Source: an uncultured Bacteroidales bacterium (GTDB lineage Bacteria; Bacteroidota; Bacteroidia; Bacteroidales; WCHB1-69). From it: a DNA stretch of 9,060 bases. The position numbers were made by a program, and so were the translations under genes. The first letter of the stretch is position 1. Each line of letters opens with the position of its first letter. Shown here one piece after another: positions 6,927 to 9,060 of this stretch. The stretch is taken from NCBI GenBank assembly GCA_900321845.1, contig ONXT01000097.1:1-9060 (forward strand), read 5' to 3'. A model generated the notes under the pieces. That model made no database searches, was not told the origin of the DNA, and saw only the letters and a list, made by a program, of their open reading frames with translations.

Positions 6927-6934
6927 CAAATATA
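6927..6934 (-). promoter_or_regulatory. Candidate -7 promoter box of the sulfur-enzyme/marR/gls operon
   Basis: TATATTTG on the minus strand matches the Bacteroidota TAnnTTTG box. It would start transcription near 6923, leaving a leader of about 43 nt before the ATG at 6880. No TTG lies 17-23 bp upstream, so the -33 element is missing or degenerate. That would fit a promoter needing an activator, or the box may be a chance match in AT-rich DNA. An inverted repeat begins 2 bp upstream of it. Confidence 0.4.
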
Positions 6935-6935
6935 A

Positions 6936-6994
6936 AATATTTTCCGAATAAAAATATTTCTATTGGAAAATATTAAAAAAAACGATTGGAAAAT
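6936..6994. repeat. GGAAAAT repeats, inverted and direct, next to the operon promoter
   Basis: AATATTTTCC (6936-6945) and GGAAAATATT (6965-6974) form a perfect 10-bp inverted repeat with a 19-bp spacer; the arm centres are 29 bp apart, close to three helical turns. The right arm also belongs to a direct repeat: ATTGGAAAAT occurs at 6962-6971 and again at 6985-6994, 23 bp apart. The spacer holds a small palindrome, AAATATTT (6952-6959). The set covers the -33 region of the candidate operon promoter, where a regulator such as the operon's own MarR protein could bind. High AT content makes chance matches more likely, so an operator role is only a proposal. Confidence 0.35.
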
Positions 6995-7012
6995 CCCGTA
7001 TAATTTTAACCA

Positions 7013-7034
7013 CCACTTGAAAAAAGAAAAGTGG
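7013..7034. repeat. Short inverted repeat CCACTT/AAGTGG
   Basis: CCACTT (7013-7018) and AAGTGG (7029-7034) are a perfect 6-bp inverted repeat with a 10-nt, purine-rich spacer, in the middle of the divergent intergenic region. It could be a protein-binding site or a weak hairpin. There is no T-tract after it on the plus strand, so it is not a terminator. It is short enough to occur by chance. Confidence 0.25.
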
Positions 7035-7113
7035 AATTCAGTTCGCCCTTTCAACTCACTCATCGCTTTATAATTAATTTTGGAAGGGTGGCTACTGCTT
7101 GAGCAAAAAGTGG

Positions 7114-7121
7114 TATATTTG
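7114..7121 (+). promoter_or_regulatory. Candidate -7 promoter box of pepD
   Basis: TATATTTG on the plus strand matches TAnnTTTG and is identical to the box proposed on the other strand at 6927-6934. Transcription would start near 7125, giving a leader of about 100 nt with a hairpin in it. No TTG sits at the right distance upstream; the nearest are 12 and 31 bp away. A second match, TAATTTTG at 7075-7082, also lacks a -33 partner. I prefer the nearer one but the choice is uncertain. Confidence 0.38.
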
Positions 7122-7144
7122 CGCCCATAAAGGCAAGTGCCGCA

Positions 7145-7174
7145 GAGGGCTGGAAAAGTCTGGTTTTCACCCTC
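7145..7174 (+). promoter_or_regulatory. Stem-loop in the predicted pepD leader
   Basis: GAGGG (7145-7149) pairs with CCCTC (7170-7174). After a small internal loop, GAAAA (7153-7157) pairs with TTTTC (7164-7168) around the loop GTCTGG. The structure sits 54 nt before the pepD start codon in a region otherwise low in GC. It matches no riboswitch class I recognise and is not followed by a T-tract. It could affect RNA stability or be incidental. Confidence 0.3.
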
Positions 7175-7228
7175 GTCTTTCAAAAACAATCGGGATGTAA
7201 TCCATAACAAAATCAAATCATCAATATC

Positions 7229-8677
7229 ATGACAAATTTAGAACCTAAAGAAGTATTTCATTATTTCGATGAAATCTGCAAAGTGCCCCGTCCGTCGAAG
7301 AAGGAGGGAAAAATCATTGAATGGCTGTTGAAAACCGGCAAGGAACTCGGGCTGCCGACCAAACGCGACGAGGTTGGCAACGTACTGATTAGCAAGCCCG
7401 CCACTAAAGGCAAGGAGAATGTGACTCCCGTTATTTTCCAGGCTCACATGGATATGGTCTGCGAGAAGAACAACGACACCGTTTTCGATTTCGAGAAGGA
7501 TGCCATCCAGGCGTACGTGGATGGCGAATGGCTGAAAGCGAAGGGTACGACGCTCGGCGCCGACGACGGCATCGGAGTTGCCATCGCGCTGGCCATCCTG
7601 GCATCCAAAACCTTGGAACACGGCCCGATTGAATGCCTCTTCACGGTGGATGAGGAGACGGGACTGACAGGTGCATTCGCGCTGCAACCCGGTTTCATGA
7701 ACGGCAAGATGCTGCTCAACCTCGACTCGGAGGATTGGGGCGAATTCTTCATCGGGTGCGCCGGCGGAAAAGATACTGTTGCAAAATACGATGTGACTTA
7801 CGAGAATGAAATCCCCGCCAACTCGGCTTATTACAAGATTATGGTAGGCGGCTTGCAGGGCGGCCACTCCGGCGACGACATCAACAAAGAGCGCGGCAAT
7901 GCCGTGAAACTGCTCAACCGCTTGCTGTGGAACGGCTATCAGGACTATGACGTACGCATTGCGGACATCTGCGCCGGCAACCTACGCAACGCCATTGCCC
8001 GTGAAGGCTGGGCCATCGTCACCCTGCCTGAGAATGACGCACCGAAATTCGAGGAATACCTCAAGAAAATGGACGGCGTTTTCAAAAACGAATACCGCGT
8101 CAGCGACCCCAACGTATGCGTTACTTTCGAGAAAGCAGAAAAACCGAAGGCAATCATTGACGAAGTGTTGCAAATAGACTTAATGAACGCGCTTTACGCT
8201 TGTCCGCACGGCGTTCTGGCCATGTCGCAGGACATCAAGGGTTTCGTGGAGACCTCCACCAACCTCGCATCCGTGAAGAAAGAAGGCGACGAAATCATTG
8301 TCACCACCAGCCAGCGCAGTTCCGTAGAATCCAAGAAAGAGGATGCCTGCGACCACGTTTCTTCCGTTTTTTACGCGACTGAAGCGGCAGAAGTAACGGG
8401 CAGCGACGGCTATCCGGGTTGGGAGCCGAATCCGAAGTCCAAAGTGCTCGATTTGATTGTGGAGGCTTACCACAACGTTTTCCACCAAGAACCCGTTGTC
8501 AAGGCCATCCATGCCGGACTCGAATGCGGCCTCTTCTCTCAAAAATACCCGGATCTGGATATGGTCTCCTTCGGTCCAACCCTCCGCGGCGTTCACTCCC
8601 CCGATGAAAAACTGGAAATCGCCACCGTTCAGAAATGCTGGGACCTCATCGTGGAATTCTTCCGGATTCTGAAATAG
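7229..8677 (+). CDS. pepD: Aminoacyl-histidine dipeptidase (peptidase family M20, PepD)
   Basis: PepD is a cytoplasmic zinc dipeptidase with broad specificity, including beta-Ala-His and Xaa-His dipeptides. It releases amino acids for growth. The 482-residue product matches the family length of about 485. Metal and catalytic residues are all in place: QAHMDMV (His73, and Asp75 that orients it), GADDGIG (bridging Asp112), DEETGLTGA (general base Glu142, ligand Glu143), LNLDSED (ligand Asp166) and the late GVHSPDE (ligand His456). A lid/dimerisation domain lies between about 185 and 395, with GGLQGGHSGDDI (207-218) typical of M20. The start MTNLEPKEVFHYFDEI is the family start; there is no signal peptide and no Shine-Dalgarno sequence. 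The gene is monocistronic by context: a long intergenic region precedes it and a strong terminator follows 23 bp after its stop. Confidence 0.96.
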   Translation: MTNLEPKEVFHYFDEICKVPRPSKKEGKIIEWLLKTGKELGLPTKRDEVGNVLISKPATKGKENVTPVIFQAHMDMVCEKNNDTVFDFEKDAIQAYVDGEWLKAKGTTLGADDGIGVAIALAILASKTLEHGPIECLFTVDEETGLTGAFALQPGFMNGKMLLNLDSEDWGEFFIGCAGGKDTVAKYDVTYENEIPANSAYYKIMVGGLQGGHSGDDINKERGNAVKLLNRLLWNGYQDYDVRIADICAGNLRNAIAREGWAIVTLPENDAPKFEEYLKKMDGVFKNEYRVSDPNVCVTFEKAEKPKAIIDEVLQIDLMNALYACPHGVLAMSQDIKGFVETSTNLASVKKEGDEIIVTTSQRSSVESKKEDACDHVSSVFYATEAAEVTGSDGYPGWEPNPKSKVLDLIVEAYHNVFHQEPVVKAIHAGLECGLFSQKYPDLDMVSFGPTLRGVHSPDEKLEIATVQKCWDLIVEFFRILK

Positions 8678-8700
8678 GTCTTTAACTCTAATCAATATGC

Positions 8701-8735
8701 AAATCAGCCGGTTGAAATCCAATCGGCTGATTTTT
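8701..8735 (+). terminator. Intrinsic terminator after pepD
   Basis: AAATCAGCCGGTTG (8701-8714) pairs with CAATCGGCTGATTT (8720-8733) around the 5-nt loop AAATC. This gives a 14-bp stem with a single G-T wobble and an uninterrupted GC-rich core, and the stem runs into a T stretch ending at 8735. It starts 23 bp after the pepD stop. Read on the other strand there is no T-tract, so it acts for plus-strand transcription only. Confidence 0.85.
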
Positions 8736-8818
8736 AAACACCACCTCCCCAACGCCGCATTCCTCTCCTCCAAAGGCGTATTGCATCTCAACATCACACT
8801 CATACACCATACTATCCT

Positions 8819-9060
8819 ATGTTTCAACTTTTCTGGTCGTTTTTCAAAATCGGGACGTTCACCATCGGTGGTGGTTACGCGATGATTCCGCTGATGGAAA
8901 AGGAGCTCGTTGACCGGCGACAATGGCTGTCGCACGAGGAGTTCCTTGATTTGATGGCGGTGTCGCAGGCGCTTCCTGGAATCTTCGCCGTGAACATGGC
9001 TACGGCGGTCGGTTACCGCAGGTTCAAGCTGGGCGGTGCCGTCATGGCCGTGCTTGGCAA
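8819..9060 (+). CDS. chrA: Chromate transporter family protein, N-terminal part
   Basis: Only the first 80 residues are in the window. They match the start of the CHR (chromate ion transporter) family. MFQLFWSFFKIGTFTIGGGY (1-20) is the conserved first segment, followed by AMIPLMEKELVDRRQWLSHE (21-40), then FLDLMAVSQALPGIFAVNMA (42-61), and GYRRFKLGGAVMAVLG entering a membrane helix. Proteins of this family move chromate or sulfate-like anions across the inner membrane. In Bacteroidota they are often half-length, encoded as adjacent pairs; the length cannot be judged here. The ATG lies 84 bp after the pepD terminator. That gap is pyrimidine-rich and shows no recognisable promoter box. The true substrate is unknown for most members. 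Confidence 0.92.
   Translation, partial: MFQLFWSFFKIGTFTIGGGYAMIPLMEKELVDRRQWLSHEEFLDLMAVSQALPGIFAVNMATAVGYRRFKLGGAVMAVLG

Larger units (their letters stand above)
6881..7228. other. Divergent intergenic region between the sulfur-enzyme operon and pepD
   Basis: This 348-bp AT-rich stretch separates two divergent transcription units and must hold both promoters. It carries repeated GGAAAAT-type elements (6936-6994), a 6-bp inverted repeat (7013-7034), candidate -7 boxes on both strands and a hairpin (7145-7174) near pepD. A 102-codon open frame on the minus strand (6908-7216) spans nearly all of it. It would run through all these signals and its translation resembles no family, being rich in Phe, Lys and Ile as expected from AT-rich noncoding DNA. 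I therefore see no gene here. Confidence 0.7.

Noticed and set aside
6908..7216. 102-codon open frame on the minus strand in the divergent intergenic region
   Set aside because: It covers both candidate promoters and the repeats, matches no family, and its composition (Phe, Lys, Ile, Ser) is what AT-rich noncoding DNA gives.
8180..8935. 251-codon frame on the minus strand
   Set aside because: It is antisense to the end of pepD, runs through the terminator and into the chromate transporter gene; no family resemblance.
1..9060. Defence system, prophage, IS element, CRISPR array, tRNA or rRNA
   Set aside because: I looked for transposase or integrase motifs, spaced direct repeats, and RNA gene sequences in the gaps and found none; the genes are ordinary chromosomal metabolism apart from the sulfur/lipid unit.

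Overview
The window looks like a chromosomal segment from a member of the Bacteroidota, probably Bacteroidales-like. Four things point there. A promoter of the Bacteroidota primary-sigma type (TTG, 19 bp, TAnnTTTG) lies in front of pyrH. No gene start has a convincing Shine-Dalgarno sequence. There is a 2TM-domain gene, a family common in this phylum. There is also an adjacent glsA/glsB pair, the glycine-lipid (N-acyl amino acid lipid) pathway described in Bacteroides. I see no phage, IS element, CRISPR array, tRNA or rRNA.

Layout. (1) Positions 1-2021, minus strand: an operon-like run pyrH, small 2TM membrane protein, frr, gcvH (gcvH runs off the left edge), started by a near-consensus promoter at 1992-2021. 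(2) Positions 2022-2146: a short gap with a terminator-like hairpin. (3) Positions 2147-6880, minus strand: a tightly packed four-gene unit. It starts with an 815-residue fusion flavoenzyme (CoA-disulfide/persulfide reductase, rhodanese, TusA, DsrE-like). A MarR-type regulator follows after 6 bp, then glsA (overlapping marR by 7 bp), then glsB 13 bp further on. (4) Positions 6881-7228: an AT-rich divergent intergenic region with repeats, candidate -7 boxes on both strands and a possible leader hairpin. (5) Positions 7229-8677, plus strand: pepD (M20 dipeptidase), followed by a strong intrinsic terminator at 8701-8735. (6) From 8819, plus strand: the start of a chromate-transporter-family gene cut by the right edge.

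How the parts fit. The first unit is housekeeping: UMP phosphorylation, ribosome recycling and glycine cleavage. PepD supplies amino acids from dipeptides. The most interesting part is the 2147-6880 unit. Its gene spacing implies that a four-domain sulfane-sulfur/thiol redox enzyme, a cysteine-containing MarR regulator and both enzymes of glycine-lipid synthesis are made from one transcript. Each family is known, but physical coupling of sulfur redox chemistry to amino-acid lipid synthesis is not something I can explain from standard pathways. It is the best candidate here for an undescribed connection.
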